Shown: positions 8,324 to 18,200, counted from the first letter of the stretch. The stretch is DNA of 64,000 bases from Roseimicrobium sp. ORNL1 (GCF_011044495.1 NZ_CP049143.1:7874001-7938000); one strand, 5' to 3'. Notes: a model not told the origin generated them from the sequence alone. Translations and numbers: made by a program.

Positions 8324-11300
8324 ATGAAATCCCCCAAGGCAAGAAATCCCTACGCAACATCCCCGCGGTATTTTTCAAGACTCGGCAGAGTCCTTGTTGG
8401 CCTGACATGGATTCTTGCGGGCAGCAGTGTCGCCTTTGCGCAATCACAACTGATCTGGGATATCAACTCCGGCACTGCGGGCGTGCAGGACGGAAGTGGC
8501 ACGTGGTCCACAGGGAGTGGCAACTGGCTGAATCAGTCTACTGGAACCAATACCACCTGGCCGTCAGGGACGGGCACCATTGCCGAGTTTGGAAACGGCA
8601 CGACTGGTCCCTCCAGTTCTTCGCGAACCATCACGGTGAACGGCACCGTGGGTGTGGCGGGCATGGTATTCAATCCATCCAGCACTGATGCCGCTTACAT
8701 TTTCAACGGAGGCACCATCCAGTTTGCGGATGGAGCGAGGATTGAGCTTCTCAATGGATCCACCAGTTCGAGCGGCAACAAGCGTGTGGGATTCAACTCA
8801 TCTCTCGCTGGAAGCAATGTCACCATCGCCAAAGTGGCAAGCACGGTGACAGACCCGTTGCTCACGACGGTGCAGCTCTTCGGAAACAATACGTGGACCG
8901 GCACGCTGACGTTGGCGGATGAGCTGAACAATACAAGTGAGGGCATGTTCGTTCAGGTGACTGCGAATGGGGTCAACAACCTGGACAAGGTGGTGGTAGG
9001 TGATCGCGTGACGCTCGGAATCAACCAGGCTGCCGACTACACGGTCGACATGGAGATCGGCGTTGGCTCTGGCGCACGTGGCGCCATCCGCTTCGACGCG
9101 GCCAGCGTTGCGGGGGGGCCTATTGGCGGATCCATATCCGGTCAGATCACACTTAGAGGCGATTCATCCATCTCGACAAATGCGACAGCTACCGTTGGCA
9201 CCGTTTCGGGGAACATTGTCGAATCAAAACCCGGTTCGGTATTGACGATCAACAGTGCAGGCGGCGGAACCATCATCTTGAGCGGCGACAACAGCTTCAC
9301 GGGAGGTGTGATCATCAATCCCGGAACTCTTCGCTTGGGGAGCACAGGCGCCCTGAACTCCGCAGCACCCAATGTGATCACCTTTGGTGCCTTTGCCACG
9401 GCTTCGACCGGAGTGAAAATCCTGCAGTTGAATGGCAATAGCGTCGCGGTCGGAGGCCTGCGAGTTGGCAACTCCGGATCGACCAACAACTTCGTGGAGA
9501 ACGCGAGCGCGACAGCGGCAACCTTGACCATCAAAAACCGGCTGAACAACTACAGCTTCGCTGGCGTGATCCGCGATGGGACAGGCGGCGGGTCTCTCGG
9601 GGTGACGAAGACTGGAACTGGCACGCAGGCACTCACTGGAGCGAACACCTATACTGGGAACACCACGGTGGCGGCAGGCACGCTCACGCTAAACTTTGCG
9701 ACGACGGCGAACAACGTGGTGAACAACACCACCAACAGTTCCACTCTTGTCACGCAGGGTGGCACGTTGCGTCTTGAAGGCGGAGCTAGCGTGGCGAACA
9801 GCCAGCGCTTCAATGGGCTCCGGGTGGAGAATGGATCCTCGACGATCCAGCTCGTACAGAATGCGACAACACCCCAGAATCTGTTGCTTTCCTTGGGGAA
9901 CATCACGCGCACCGGAGGCTATGTGAACTTCGTGCTGCCGACTGGCACGCAAAGCGCAGTGAATGGCATCACCGCCACGAATGCCGCAGGCCTGCTCGGC
10001 ACGTGGGCCACGGTGAATGGCGAAGACTGGGCCTCGGTGGATGCCGGCGGCAACGTGGTCGCATTTACCGGGTACCAGAACATCACGAACTTCTCCTCAG
10101 GCGCCGGAGCCAACGGAATCATCCCGGACAGTCCCACGGCTCATGTGAAGATCCTCGATGGAGGTACCAGTGGGAATGTGGTGCTGGCGGACGCGAACGG
10201 AACGACTGACATCGCTTCCCTGGTGGTGGATGCCACTGGGCCGACGACCATCGAGATCAATAACTATGAAGATCCCGGGCAGGGAACGCTTCGCATCGGA
10301 AAGGATGGCGCGATCATGCTCGCCGCCGGAGCGGGTGCACTTACCATTGGTGACGGATCGGATGTAGGAGGTTTTGTGACTGCTGGCGGACCCACGGATA
10401 ACACGGCCGGGAATCTGGTGTTCTACAACTACTCCACCAATGCGATCACGGTGAATGCCGACATTGTGGACAACGGAACCGGTGCCGTGACGTTGGTGAA
10501 GAATGGATCGGGTCTGCTGGTGCTGAACAACACCTTCAGCACGTACACTGGCGGGACGGTCTTCAACGGAGGGACGGTGCAGGTGAAAAGTGATCTTGCC
10601 TTGGGGGCCGCGCCCACGAGTTTCGATGCTGACAACCTTACCTTCAATGGTGGTGCGCTCCAAGTTGTGCCGCTGAACTCCACCACCCCGTTCGTCTTGA
10701 ATAGCAATCGGGGGATCACGCTGCTGGGTGGTGGTGGAACGATCACGGTCGCTGCCAATAATGCCATCTATAACGGAATCATCAGCGGTACGGGCGACCT
10801 TATCAAAAACGGTGGATCGGGCGTGAACGGGCAGTTGTATCTGGGTGGAGCCAACACCTACACGGGTGAGACCATTGTGCAGGCAGGTGCCATCGTGATT
10901 ACCCACAATCAGGCCCTGGGGTCTACTGCAGGAGGCACTTCGGTTGCCAACACGGCACTGATCCGGCTGACCGATGGGATTGTGGTCACGGGAGAAACGC
11001 TCACGATCAACGGTAGCGGCAACAACCAGGGGGCCTTGAATCTCATTGGTGGGACTTCCGCCGCAACGGCTGCCACCGCGACCTGGGCGGGTGACATCGT
11101 TATCGGTACCGCAAGATCCCGCATTGGCGTGGACAATTTTGGCACGCTGAACGTGGCAGGGGTCATCCGGGATGGCACCGCCAACTCGATTGATTTTCGG
11201 TCGACTGGAAACGGCGGCGTGGTGCTGCTTTCCAACAACAACACCTACACAGGTGGCACGGGCATTGTCCGCGGCACCTTGAAACTGGGAGTCGATAATG

Positions 11301-12358
11301 CCCTGCCGACGGGAACCATCCTGACGGTTTATACGGTGAGCAACACTCCGACCGAAGCGGCTGAGACGACCGCATTCGATCTCAATGGATATGACCAGTC
11401 CATCGCCGGGCTCAACAGTGTCGCGCCTCTGGGGAATATTGATGTCGTGATCGTGACCAATTCCGACGCGGCGAACCTGTCCACGCTCACGGTCGATCAA
11501 GCCACGGACCAGACCTACAACGGCAAGATCACCGGAAACCTCGCACTTACCAAGTCGGGCACCGGCAAGCTGACGCTCACGAATACCTACAACGCGACCA
11601 CGCCAACGGCGAGCACCAGTACATACACCGGCAAGACCACGATCAGCGGCGGTACGCTCGCTCTGACGGGAACAGGCAATCTGGAAGGCACACCGTGGAT
11701 CCAGATTGATCAGGGGGCGACCTTCGATGTGGCGGGACGCACGGGTGGTGGGTACAACCTCACGAACAAGGTGGTATCCGGCTCCGGTACTGTGACTGGT
11801 AATCTTACCATCAGCGGCACGAGCGTCATCCGGCCGGGCGGCAACAGCGCGAGTGCCACGCTCGCCCAAGCAGGCAGCGGCACGGGAACGCTGACGATCA
11901 ATGGTGACCTGACGCTGGCCACGGGTGGCACCCGTTCGCTTCTTCAGCTGGGCGGCACGAGCAGCAGTCTCTTCAATCCCCTCTCCGAAGGGAATGCTGA
12001 ATACTTCGACAACGCGAGTGGCGGTGGACTCTACGACCAGATTGACATCAACGGCACGCTGAACCTGAGCGCGGGCGGCACCATCAAGGTGGAGTTTACG
12101 AACGGCTATTTCGCGAGCGCAGGCGATGTGTTCAACCTTCTGGACTGGATGGCCCTGGGAGCAGGCAACACCTTCACCCTGGCTGATCTCGATCTCAGTT
12201 CAGTGGCTTCGTGGGGTGGTGGGCTTCACTTTGAGACCGACAAGTTCCTCTCCCACGGAATTATTTATGTGGCGGTGCCTGAACCTTCGAAGGCGCTGCT
12301 GTTGCTCACCGGAGTGGTTTGGTGTGGCTTCCGCCGTCGGCGGCGGGCGCGGGGATAG
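8324..12358 (+). CDS. PEP-CTERM protein with autotransporter-associated beta-strand repeats
   Basis: A 1,344-residue exported protein. ATG 8324 gives a long Sec signal peptide ending VAFAQ near residue 40; an in-frame GTG at 8243 would hide it. The body is Gly/Thr/Asn/Ser-rich with at least six copies of the autotransporter-associated repeat (pattern GxGxLxLxGxNTYTGxTxVxxGTL), for example LTGANTYTGNTTVAAGTLTL and YLGGANTYTGETIVQAGA, predicting a right-handed beta-helix. There is no beta-barrel translocator. Instead the C-terminus carries VPEPSKALLLLTGVVW followed by FRRRRRARG, a PEP-CTERM sorting signal processed by an exosortase. It is therefore likely a surface or matrix protein. The three pseudopilin-cassette genes follow 64 bases later, suggesting one operon. 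Confidence 0.9.
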   Translation: MKSPKARNPYATSPRYFSRLGRVLVGLTWILAGSSVAFAQSQLIWDINSGTAGVQDGSGTWSTGSGNWLNQSTGTNTTWPSGTGTIAEFGNGTTGPSSSSRTITVNGTVGVAGMVFNPSSTDAAYIFNGGTIQFADGARIELLNGSTSSSGNKRVGFNSSLAGSNVTIAKVASTVTDPLLTTVQLFGNNTWTGTLTLADELNNTSEGMFVQVTANGVNNLDKVVVGDRVTLGINQAADYTVDMEIGVGSGARGAIRFDAASVAGGPIGGSISGQITLRGDSSISTNATATVGTVSGNIVESKPGSVLTINSAGGGTIILSGDNSFTGGVIINPGTLRLGSTGALNSAAPNVITFGAFATASTGVKILQLNGNSVAVGGLRVGNSGSTNNFVENASATAATLTIKNRLNNYSFAGVIRDGTGGGSLGVTKTGTGTQALTGANTYTGNTTVAAGTLTLNFATTANNVVNNTTNSSTLVTQGGTLRLEGGASVANSQRFNGLRVENGSSTIQLVQNATTPQNLLLSLGNITRTGGYVNFVLPTGTQSAVNGITATNAAGLLGTWATVNGEDWASVDAGGNVVAFTGYQNITNFSSGAGANGIIPDSPTAHVKILDGGTSGNVVLADANGTTDIASLVVDATGPTTIEINNYEDPGQGTLRIGKDGAIMLAAGAGALTIGDGSDVGGFVTAGGPTDNTAGNLVFYNYSTNAITVNADIVDNGTGAVTLVKNGSGLLVLNNTFSTYTGGTVFNGGTVQVKSDLALGAAPTSFDADNLTFNGGALQVVPLNSTTPFVLNSNRGITLLGGGGTITVAANNAIYNGIISGTGDLIKNGGSGVNGQLYLGGANTYTGETIVQAGAIVITHNQALGSTAGGTSVANTALIRLTDGIVVTGETLTINGSGNNQGALNLIGGTSAATAATATWAGDIVIGTARSRIGVDNFGTLNVAGVIRDGTANSIDFRSTGNGGVVLLSNNNTYTGGTGIVRGTLKLGVDNALPTGTILTVYTVSNTPTEAAETTAFDLNGYDQSIAGLNSVAPLGNIDVVIVTNSDAANLSTLTVDQATDQTYNGKITGNLALTKSGTGKLTLTNTYNATTPTASTSTYTGKTTISGGTLALTGTGNLEGTPWIQIDQGATFDVAGRTGGGYNLTNKVVSGSGTVTGNLTISGTSVIRPGGNSASATLAQAGSGTGTLTINGDLTLATGGTRSLLQLGGTSSSLFNPLSEGNAEYFDNASGGGLYDQIDINGTLNLSAGGTIKVEFTNGYFASAGDVFNLLDWMALGAGNTFTLADLDLSSVASWGGGLHFETDKFLSHGIIYVAVPEPSKALLLLTGVVWCGFRRRRRARG
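9241..11690 (+). repeat. Six autotransporter-associated repeat units within the PEP-CTERM protein
   Basis: Degenerate protein-level repeats, each about 30 residues around an NTYTGxT core, lie at about 9241-9330, 9600-9690, 10495-10590, 10800-10900, 11200-11290 and 11545-11680. They are spaced irregularly and diverged at DNA level, so they are structural beta-helix repeats and not a tandem array prone to slippage. Confidence 0.75.
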
Positions 12359-12422
12359 CCGCTTACGCGTGAACGTCACAGGGGGCTCCTTTAGATCGGA
12401 CTGTATCCAATCCTGAGATATC

Positions 12423-12887
12423 ATGATAGTACCTAATGCAAATTTTCGCCGGTTCATGCCGGCATGGGGCTTCTCTCTCGTGGAGGTGGCGCTGGCCGTG
12501 GCCGTGATTGGTTTTTCGCTACTGGCAGTGGTGGGGCTCCTGCCTCCGCTGCTCGATACCGAACGCGATAACACCTTCCGCTCCATGATACCCAAGATCA
12601 GAGCCCAGGCCCTGGCGGAGCTGCGCGCCAAGCCCTACCCGACCGCTCTCCCCCATACAGAGAGCATGCTCTTCACGGATGGCGCGGAGCTCACCACAGA
12701 TCCCAACAAAGCCATCTACAAATGTGAGGCCACTCTGACGGTTCCCATCGCCTCCGTAGCGGGGACCGACGGAGGTGTGCCCGACTTGAAGACCGATTTC
12801 TGTCTCGTGAAGCTGAGCTGCAGCGTGTTGAGCCGTCCCAAAGATACACCCGTTCAATTCCATGAATCCCTCGCCAAAGAACGATAA
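12423..12887 (+). CDS. Verru_Chthon cassette protein B-like pseudopilin
   Basis: A 154-residue protein with prepilin-type N-terminus: short leader, then GFSLVEVALAVAVIGFSLLAVVG, with Gly at -1 and Glu at +5. The following region, about residues 40-150, is a small globular domain with two cysteines. Position in front of a GFTLVELL protein and a 900-residue PilX/GspK-like protein matches cassette protein B of the Verru_Chthon gene set, known only from Verrucomicrobia and relatives. It overlaps the next gene by 26 bases, so the two are translationally coupled. The role is presumably as a minor pseudopilin in a surface or secretion complex; no member has a known function as far as I know. Confidence 0.8.
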   Translation: MIVPNANFRRFMPAWGFSLVEVALAVAVIGFSLLAVVGLLPPLLDTERDNTFRSMIPKIRAQALAELRAKPYPTALPHTESMLFTDGAELTTDPNKAIYKCEATLTVPIASVAGTDGGVPDLKTDFCLVKLSCSVLSRPKDTPVQFHESLAKER

Positions 12888-13806
12888 CCATACCCGGTCC
12901 TGTAGCCGCGGGTTCACACTGGTGGAACTGCTTGTCGCCACGGCGGTGCTGAGCGTACTGGTGGTCATGCTCGCCCAGGTGATGAGCATGGTGAGTGACG
13001 CCTGGTCCGGCGGCACCGGACGCGCCGAGCGCCAGCAGAATGGACGTGCTCTTGTGGACTTTGTGGGAAGGGATCTGCGATCCGCCGCCCTGCCGGTGGA
13101 TCCGTTATCCAATGGCCTTGTGCCAGACCTGCAGTTTGTGGTGAATCCAGCCGCCATACCGGCGCAGTTCCGCAATCCAACGGCCATCTTCTGGCAGGCG
13201 CCCATCGCCACGGACACCAGTAAGGGAAACATGGCTGAGATTGGCTATTTTGTGCGCTGGGATGAGTCGCACAATCCGCCGCGAGCGATGCTCTGCCGCG
13301 TCTTCACCAATCCAGGAGAGGCCCAGCACAAGGTCTATGATACGCTCGACTGGCTCAGCCAGGAAAAGCTGCAGGCGCTGGCTCCTGTGGACCCCACCAC
13401 CGGATACCGCGGTTTGTTTGCTGAGAACGTGATCGGATTCTGGGCGCGCTGCCTGGATTCCACCGGCAATCTCATTTCCCAGGCTGAGAACGGAGGACAG
13501 CGCGGCGCCTTTGATTCTCGAAAGGACTACCTGGATACGTCCTATAACGGCGAGGGTGCCACCATCAACATCACCCGCAAAGCGCCGGTGCTGCCCTCGA
13601 GCGTGGAGATTTCCCTCCTGATGCTGGACTCGCGGGCAGCGGCGAGCATTACGCCTGCCATCATGGGCACGCTCAAGAGCCTGGTCTCCACCAGCGACAA
13701 TGCCGCCACCTGTGAACGCCAAATCCAGGTGGATCCCACACTTCGCTCAATCATGCGGGGCATGACCGTGCAGACACTGAAAGTTCCCCTGGAAAACGCA
13801 CCATGA
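12862..13806 (+). CDS. Verru_Chthon cassette protein C-like pseudopilin
   Basis: A 314-residue protein with leader MNPSPKNDNHTRSCSR and then GFTLVELLVATAVLSVLVVML, a standard prepilin peptidase site with Glu at +5 and GspJ/PilW-like length. The region after the helix (QQNGRALVDFVGRDLRSAAL) resembles the start of GspJ pseudopilins. It overlaps the gene before by 26 bases and the gene after by ATGA at 13803-13806. Gene order and size agree with cassette protein C. Expected to be inserted in the inner membrane and assembled with its neighbours. Confidence 0.8.
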   Translation: MNPSPKNDNHTRSCSRGFTLVELLVATAVLSVLVVMLAQVMSMVSDAWSGGTGRAERQQNGRALVDFVGRDLRSAALPVDPLSNGLVPDLQFVVNPAAIPAQFRNPTAIFWQAPIATDTSKGNMAEIGYFVRWDESHNPPRAMLCRVFTNPGEAQHKVYDTLDWLSQEKLQALAPVDPTTGYRGLFAENVIGFWARCLDSTGNLISQAENGGQRGAFDSRKDYLDTSYNGEGATINITRKAPVLPSSVEISLLMLDSRAAASITPAIMGTLKSLVSTSDNAATCERQIQVDPTLRSIMRGMTVQTLKVPLENAP

Positions 13807-16520
13807 AATCCTCACGCCATCTTATCCGCCAGCGGGCAGCCCGAGAAGGGATGGCCCTGATCATGACCATCATCATCCTCTCCATGATCACCATCATGGT
13901 GCTGGGGCTTGCCACCCTGGTCAGCAATGAAGTGGTGTCTTCCGGCGCGCATATGGATCGCGCCCGTGCGCAGTCCTATTCCCAGATGGGGGTGAATATG
14001 GTGACGGGGGTGCTGCGAGAAAACACCACCGATGCCAACAGGGTGTGGGCCACCTACCCGGGCGCACTCATCCTGCCCGCAGGTGATGCTGCCGATGGGG
14101 ACCGCATCAAGCTGAGCCGCATGCTCCCGCTGCACTCCGGCCTCCCAAGCGGAGCGGGGATGGCGATGGATCCGAAAGACCCGGTCGCCCCGGCCAATCT
14201 GAACATCCAGACCTTCAATGACCAGAGTCCTCCCACGCATTTGATCTCGGATCAGCCGACGGACCCTGACAATCCCGCTAGCCCGGTGGCCACCATGCCA
14301 CTGCGCTGGGTCTATGTGCGCCAGGATGGGACGCTGGATGACTCGGAGAAGCCGCGCCTCACGGATCAGAAAAATCCGATCACCGGCCGCTTCGCCTGGT
14401 GGACGGATGATGAGTCCACCAAGATCAACGTCAACACGGCGTGGAAACGAAATGCCGCCTCCGGAGGGACATCCATCAAGAATCCTTTCACCGTAAGCCA
14501 CCCCACCAGCATCAACCTGATGAGCCTGGTCGATTACGGCATGACGCCTGCCATGGTGGACCGCATCCATACCAATGTAGCGCCGGATCCATTCAACTAC
14601 AGTACCGTGCGCCGCTTCTACAATTCGGTGCGCGAGGTGCGGACCTTGAGTGAGCAGGATGCGGACTTCACCACCATGCTGAACAAGGCGAAGTTTGAAC
14701 TGACACACTACAACCACGACCCGGACACCACGTTCTTCAACGAGCCGCGCATCGTGCTGACCACGGACAAGGCCAAGGCGAAGGGCCGGCCCTTCCTGGA
14801 TATCAAGAAGGAAGGGGCGGCGGAGATATGGGATCCCATAGCGCACATCGATCCTTCCAAGCTGGCAACTACGATCAACATGCTGAACGGCTACCTCACG
14901 CGCAATGACTGGCCCGTGGCGCCGAACTCCAGTTTCCAGATCAAGTACTATTCAGGGAAACGGGAGCGCCTCACACAACTGTCGCTGAACATCATCAACT
15001 ACGTGCGCTCGAAGGAGTCTGCTGGAGAGCCGACAACGAAGGCGGTCATCCCGGTACGTGGTGAACAAGTGCCTGGAGGAAGCTTCGTGCTGATGGAGGT
15101 CGCCACCTCGGTAAACGCCTACATCGGCATCACCCGATCTCCCAAGATCACCGAGATGGGGCTCTGGATGAACGGGACTTCCTCCGGTGCTGGCGATGCG
15201 GCGGGCTCCCTGAGGTACCCCGTGAAGTACAAGGTAGAAATCCATCTGCCCAAGAACTTCGGCCTCGATCAGATCAATCTCACGAATCTGGGCATGTTCG
15301 TTTCTATCAGTGGCACGGGGCTGACAGCCAGGCAGGCAGAAGGCAACATTACGCGGGCAGAAATCACGGGTGGCAATCCCATCCTGAAGGCTGGCGAATA
15401 TGCGACCGTCACCCGCACGGAGTTTGTCGATGCAAAATCGAGGCCGACCACGGTGAATCTGCGCGTTGCCATTTCCAGGGTGAGACGCCTCGACGTGGCA
15501 CCCCTGGGCGATCCTGCGCCCTGCACGCTGGATCCGAAAGAAACACCCGAAGCCGACATTACCTCCATCGAAGTGGATGACCCTTGTGTGAACTCGCACA
15601 AGGATGATTGGAAACGGCGCAGCTCAAAGAACAGCTTTGGCCGCAGGAATGATGGCGAGTCGGGAGGCAGGCAAATCTCGACACTGGGTTTGGCGTCTGA
15701 CACGACCCCCAAGCAGGACAGAGACTTTAGTGGAAGCATCACTGACATCAGCATCCAGATGCCTCCTCCTGCGAAGGCGGCGGGAAATGAGAGTGGCGTA
15801 GTCGACTCCGTGGGTGAGCTCGGGTTCATCCACACGGGCATGGAAAGCGGGGCTGGCGCCGGCATTCCCTGGCGCACGCTGCACCTTCAACCGAACGATG
15901 ATACCTCGCAGACGGTGCCAGATTGGGCCTTCATGGATCTCTTCACTGTGCCGGTCGACGTGCCGGACCGCGTGAAGGGCATCTTCGCCCCGCATGACAC
16001 GAGCACGGCGGGACGGATCAATATCAATGCGCAGGTGCAGCCTTATGGGACAGATAAGATGGAAAGTCCCCTCGAGCGGCGGTTGCCCCTGGTGGCCCTG
16101 CTGAGCGGCGTGCCAAACAACAGTGCGGATCCGACCAGCGTCATCAGCATCGCGAAGGCGCGAGAGATCGCCCGGCACATCTATAACCGCGACCTGGCCA
16201 GCAACGGCCTTCGCAAAGGGAAGCGGTATGGGTATGCCGATGCTTATGATTCGCCCGGTGAAATCGTGGAGATCGCGGGGGTGGCAGACGGTGGGGAGGA
16301 AACCGAAGCCGTGGTGCGGGGCATTGCCAATCTGCTGACCACGCGTGGGAGCGTGTATACCGTTTACACCGTGGGACAGACACTCAAACAGACGCGAAAT
16401 GGCGCGCTTGTGGTGACCGCCGAGAGCCGCCAACAGACCATGCTGGAGAGGTACACCGACAGCACGGCCCCGGACAAAGTTCGGTTTCGCAAGATTGAAT
16501 ATCAGCCCGTGACGCCGTAA
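13803..16520 (+). CDS. Verru_Chthon cassette protein A-like large PilX/GspK-type protein
   Basis: A 905-residue protein. The N-terminus EGMALIMTIIILSMITIMVLG is a prepilin-like helix without the +5 Glu, as in PilX and GspK, followed by LVSNEVVSSGAHMDRARAQSY, typical of this group. The very large extracytoplasmic region has INVNTAWKRN (about residue 210), a GspK-like motif, and later INAQVQPYG and a helix-hairpin-like stretch near 790-850. Size and position after B and C agree with cassette protein A. It ends 186 bases before trigger factor. The fourth cassette member (D) is not next to it. Likely the tip or scaffold of a pseudopilus-like fibre; this is inference. Confidence 0.8.
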   Translation: MKSSRHLIRQRAAREGMALIMTIIILSMITIMVLGLATLVSNEVVSSGAHMDRARAQSYSQMGVNMVTGVLRENTTDANRVWATYPGALILPAGDAADGDRIKLSRMLPLHSGLPSGAGMAMDPKDPVAPANLNIQTFNDQSPPTHLISDQPTDPDNPASPVATMPLRWVYVRQDGTLDDSEKPRLTDQKNPITGRFAWWTDDESTKINVNTAWKRNAASGGTSIKNPFTVSHPTSINLMSLVDYGMTPAMVDRIHTNVAPDPFNYSTVRRFYNSVREVRTLSEQDADFTTMLNKAKFELTHYNHDPDTTFFNEPRIVLTTDKAKAKGRPFLDIKKEGAAEIWDPIAHIDPSKLATTINMLNGYLTRNDWPVAPNSSFQIKYYSGKRERLTQLSLNIINYVRSKESAGEPTTKAVIPVRGEQVPGGSFVLMEVATSVNAYIGITRSPKITEMGLWMNGTSSGAGDAAGSLRYPVKYKVEIHLPKNFGLDQINLTNLGMFVSISGTGLTARQAEGNITRAEITGGNPILKAGEYATVTRTEFVDAKSRPTTVNLRVAISRVRRLDVAPLGDPAPCTLDPKETPEADITSIEVDDPCVNSHKDDWKRRSSKNSFGRRNDGESGGRQISTLGLASDTTPKQDRDFSGSITDISIQMPPPAKAAGNESGVVDSVGELGFIHTGMESGAGAGIPWRTLHLQPNDDTSQTVPDWAFMDLFTVPVDVPDRVKGIFAPHDTSTAGRININAQVQPYGTDKMESPLERRLPLVALLSGVPNNSADPTSVISIAKAREIARHIYNRDLASNGLRKGKRYGYADAYDSPGEIVEIAGVADGGEETEAVVRGIANLLTTRGSVYTVYTVGQTLKQTRNGALVVTAESRQQTMLERYTDSTAPDKVRFRKIEYQPVTP

Positions 16521-16706
16521 GTTACTGGTATTGAGCTTGTTGGCTGGGCGTGCCTTCGTTGGCTTTTGCGGGTTTCCCCTCACGCTGCCGAAGGTGTGCG
16601 GGGATGCGTTTCCTATTTGCCAAGGCCCGGCAATCCGGTAATCTCTCTGCCCCCTCGCCGTGCCTGTGTGCGGCACGTGTCTTTGTCTCCCCTTCTGATT
16701 CGCACC

Positions 16707-18068
16707 ATGAACATCACGCTCGAAACCCAGCCGAACTGCCGCGCCGTCCTGCGCATCGACATCCCCGCTGCCGACGTTAAAAAGGAACGCGACCGCGTGA
16801 CGGTGGACTACACGAAGTTTGCCCGCCTGCCCGGCTTCCGCCCCGGCAAGGCCCCGAAAGCCGTGGTGCAGAAGAAGTTTGAGCCGCAGATCCGTGAGGA
16901 ACTCGAAAACGCCCTCGTGCGCACCGGGTATCAGGAGGCAGCCAAGCGCCAGGACGTGGAGATTCTCAGCGTGGTGGATGTGAAGGAAAAGGCGCTGCAT
17001 GACGACGACCATTTCACCTTCACCCTCGAGGTGACCACCGCTCCGACCTTTGAGCTTCCCGAGTACAAGGGCATCCAGGTGAAGCTGCCCCGCGTGGAAG
17101 TGACGGATGAAGACGTGGAGCACGACCTGCTGCACCTCCGCGAGCGCTACCAGACGTTCAGTGACGTGGAAGGCGAAGCGAAGCTCGGCAACTACGTGGT
17201 GCTACATGCCACTGGCGACGTGAATGGCACGCCCATCGGCGACGCGCATCCCGACGCACCCGCCTTCTTGAAGAAGATTGATGGCAACTGGTTCGAGCTC
17301 ACGGAAGAGGAGAATTTCCTCCCCGGCTTCTTCGCCGCCCTCGTCGGCATCAAGAAGGATGAAGAGCGCGACGTGACCGTCACTCTTGGGGATGACTTCC
17401 ACTTCGAAGCCCTGCGTGGCCAGACCATCGTGCTGCACGTGAAGGCGGATGCCGTGAAGGAAGCCCAGGTGCCTGCGCTCGATGAAGACTTTGCCAAGAA
17501 GGTGAACCCCGAGTGGGATCTGGAGCGCTTGCGCGGTGAAGTGCGCATCGCCGTCCAGCGCCGCCGCGAGCAGGCCCGTGAAGAGTCTAAGTCCAACCAG
17601 GTCATCGCGCACCTTGCCGATCGCCTTGAGTTCGAACTGCCGCAGGACATCGTGAATCGCGAAGCCCAGCGCCGCACCAATGACATCGCCATGAACGCGA
17701 TGCGCCAGGGAATGGCCCAGGAAGCCATCATGGGGGCACAGGACCAGATCGTGAGCGCCGCCACCCAGCAGGCCCGCCAGAATGTGAAGGTCGGCTTCAT
17801 CCTCGGTGAAGTGGCGAAGAAGGAAAGCCTCTCCGTGCGTGAAGAGCAGCTTCGCATGGCCCTCGCCCGCATCGCCGCGCAGCAGCGCGTGACCCCGAAG
17901 AAGCTTCTCGCGGATGCCCGCAAGAATGGCCTCATCGAGCGTCTCCGCGAAGATCTGCTCCTGGAAAACGCCCTTCAGTTCCTGAAGGAAAACGCCGCTG
18001 TGGAAGAGACCGAGCCGGAGAAGGAAGACTGCGGCCACGAGCACAAGCACTATGCTAAGCTAGTCTAA
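16707..18068 (+). CDS. tig: Trigger factor, ribosome-associated chaperone and prolyl isomerase
   Basis: A 453-residue trigger factor that binds ribosomal protein L23 at the exit tunnel and shields nascent chains. The ribosome-binding signature LPGFRPGKAPKAVVQKKF is near residues 39-56. The FKBP-type domain spans about 155-235 (LGNYVVLHATGDVNGTPIGD to FHFEALRGQTIVLHVKADAV), and the long helical chaperone arms follow to about 430. The C-terminus is unusual in carrying CGHEHKHY, a possible metal-binding tail. ATG 16707 is chosen because an earlier in-frame ATG at 16566 would add 47 low-complexity residues before the conserved start. clpP/clpX, the usual neighbours, are absent; a strong terminator ends the transcript. 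Confidence 0.95.
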   Translation: MNITLETQPNCRAVLRIDIPAADVKKERDRVTVDYTKFARLPGFRPGKAPKAVVQKKFEPQIREELENALVRTGYQEAAKRQDVEILSVVDVKEKALHDDDHFTFTLEVTTAPTFELPEYKGIQVKLPRVEVTDEDVEHDLLHLRERYQTFSDVEGEAKLGNYVVLHATGDVNGTPIGDAHPDAPAFLKKIDGNWFELTEEENFLPGFFAALVGIKKDEERDVTVTLGDDFHFEALRGQTIVLHVKADAVKEAQVPALDEDFAKKVNPEWDLERLRGEVRIAVQRRREQAREESKSNQVIAHLADRLEFELPQDIVNREAQRRTNDIAMNAMRQGMAQEAIMGAQDQIVSAATQQARQNVKVGFILGEVAKKESLSVREEQLRMALARIAAQQRVTPKKLLADARKNGLIERLREDLLLENALQFLKENAAVEETEPEKEDCGHEHKHYAKLV

Positions 18069-18086
18069 GCGTCACTGACCCTTTGG

Positions 18087-18130
18087 AAACGCCTCTTCGC
18101 GGTACTGCCGTGAAGAGGCGTTTTTGTTTT
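18087..18130 (+). terminator. Intrinsic terminator of trigger factor gene
   Basis: AAACGCCTCTTC at 18087-18098 pairs perfectly with GAAGAGGCGTTT at 18112-18123, with further inner pairs around TACTG, and TTTTTGTTTT follows. It is a strong Rho-independent terminator 18 bases after the stop codon. Confidence 0.92.
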
Positions 18131-18150
18131 GGAGGCCCTCCAGGAAGTCG

Positions 18151-18193
18151 GGTCTCCTGACCGGACAGCGTCCGGCGGGTTTTCTTACCCGCC
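18151..18193. repeat. Dispersed hairpin repeat with GACAGCG spacer
   Basis: Two small hairpins, GGTC/GACC with loop TCCT (18151-18162) and GGCGGGT/ACCCGCC (18174-18193), flank GGACAGCG. The same plan (TTCY-type loop hairpin, GACAGCG, then a GCGGGTTTTC hairpin) occurs at 59960-60028. Both sit between convergent genes, so this is a dispersed intergenic repeat that may end transcription from both sides. Confidence 0.6.
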
Positions 18194-18200
18194 AATCCGA

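Noticed and set aside
9241-11690. Repeats in the PEP-CTERM gene considered as a CRISPR array
   Set aside because: The repeats are diverged protein-level motifs in an open frame, with uneven spacing and no identical DNA repeats. No cas gene is present.
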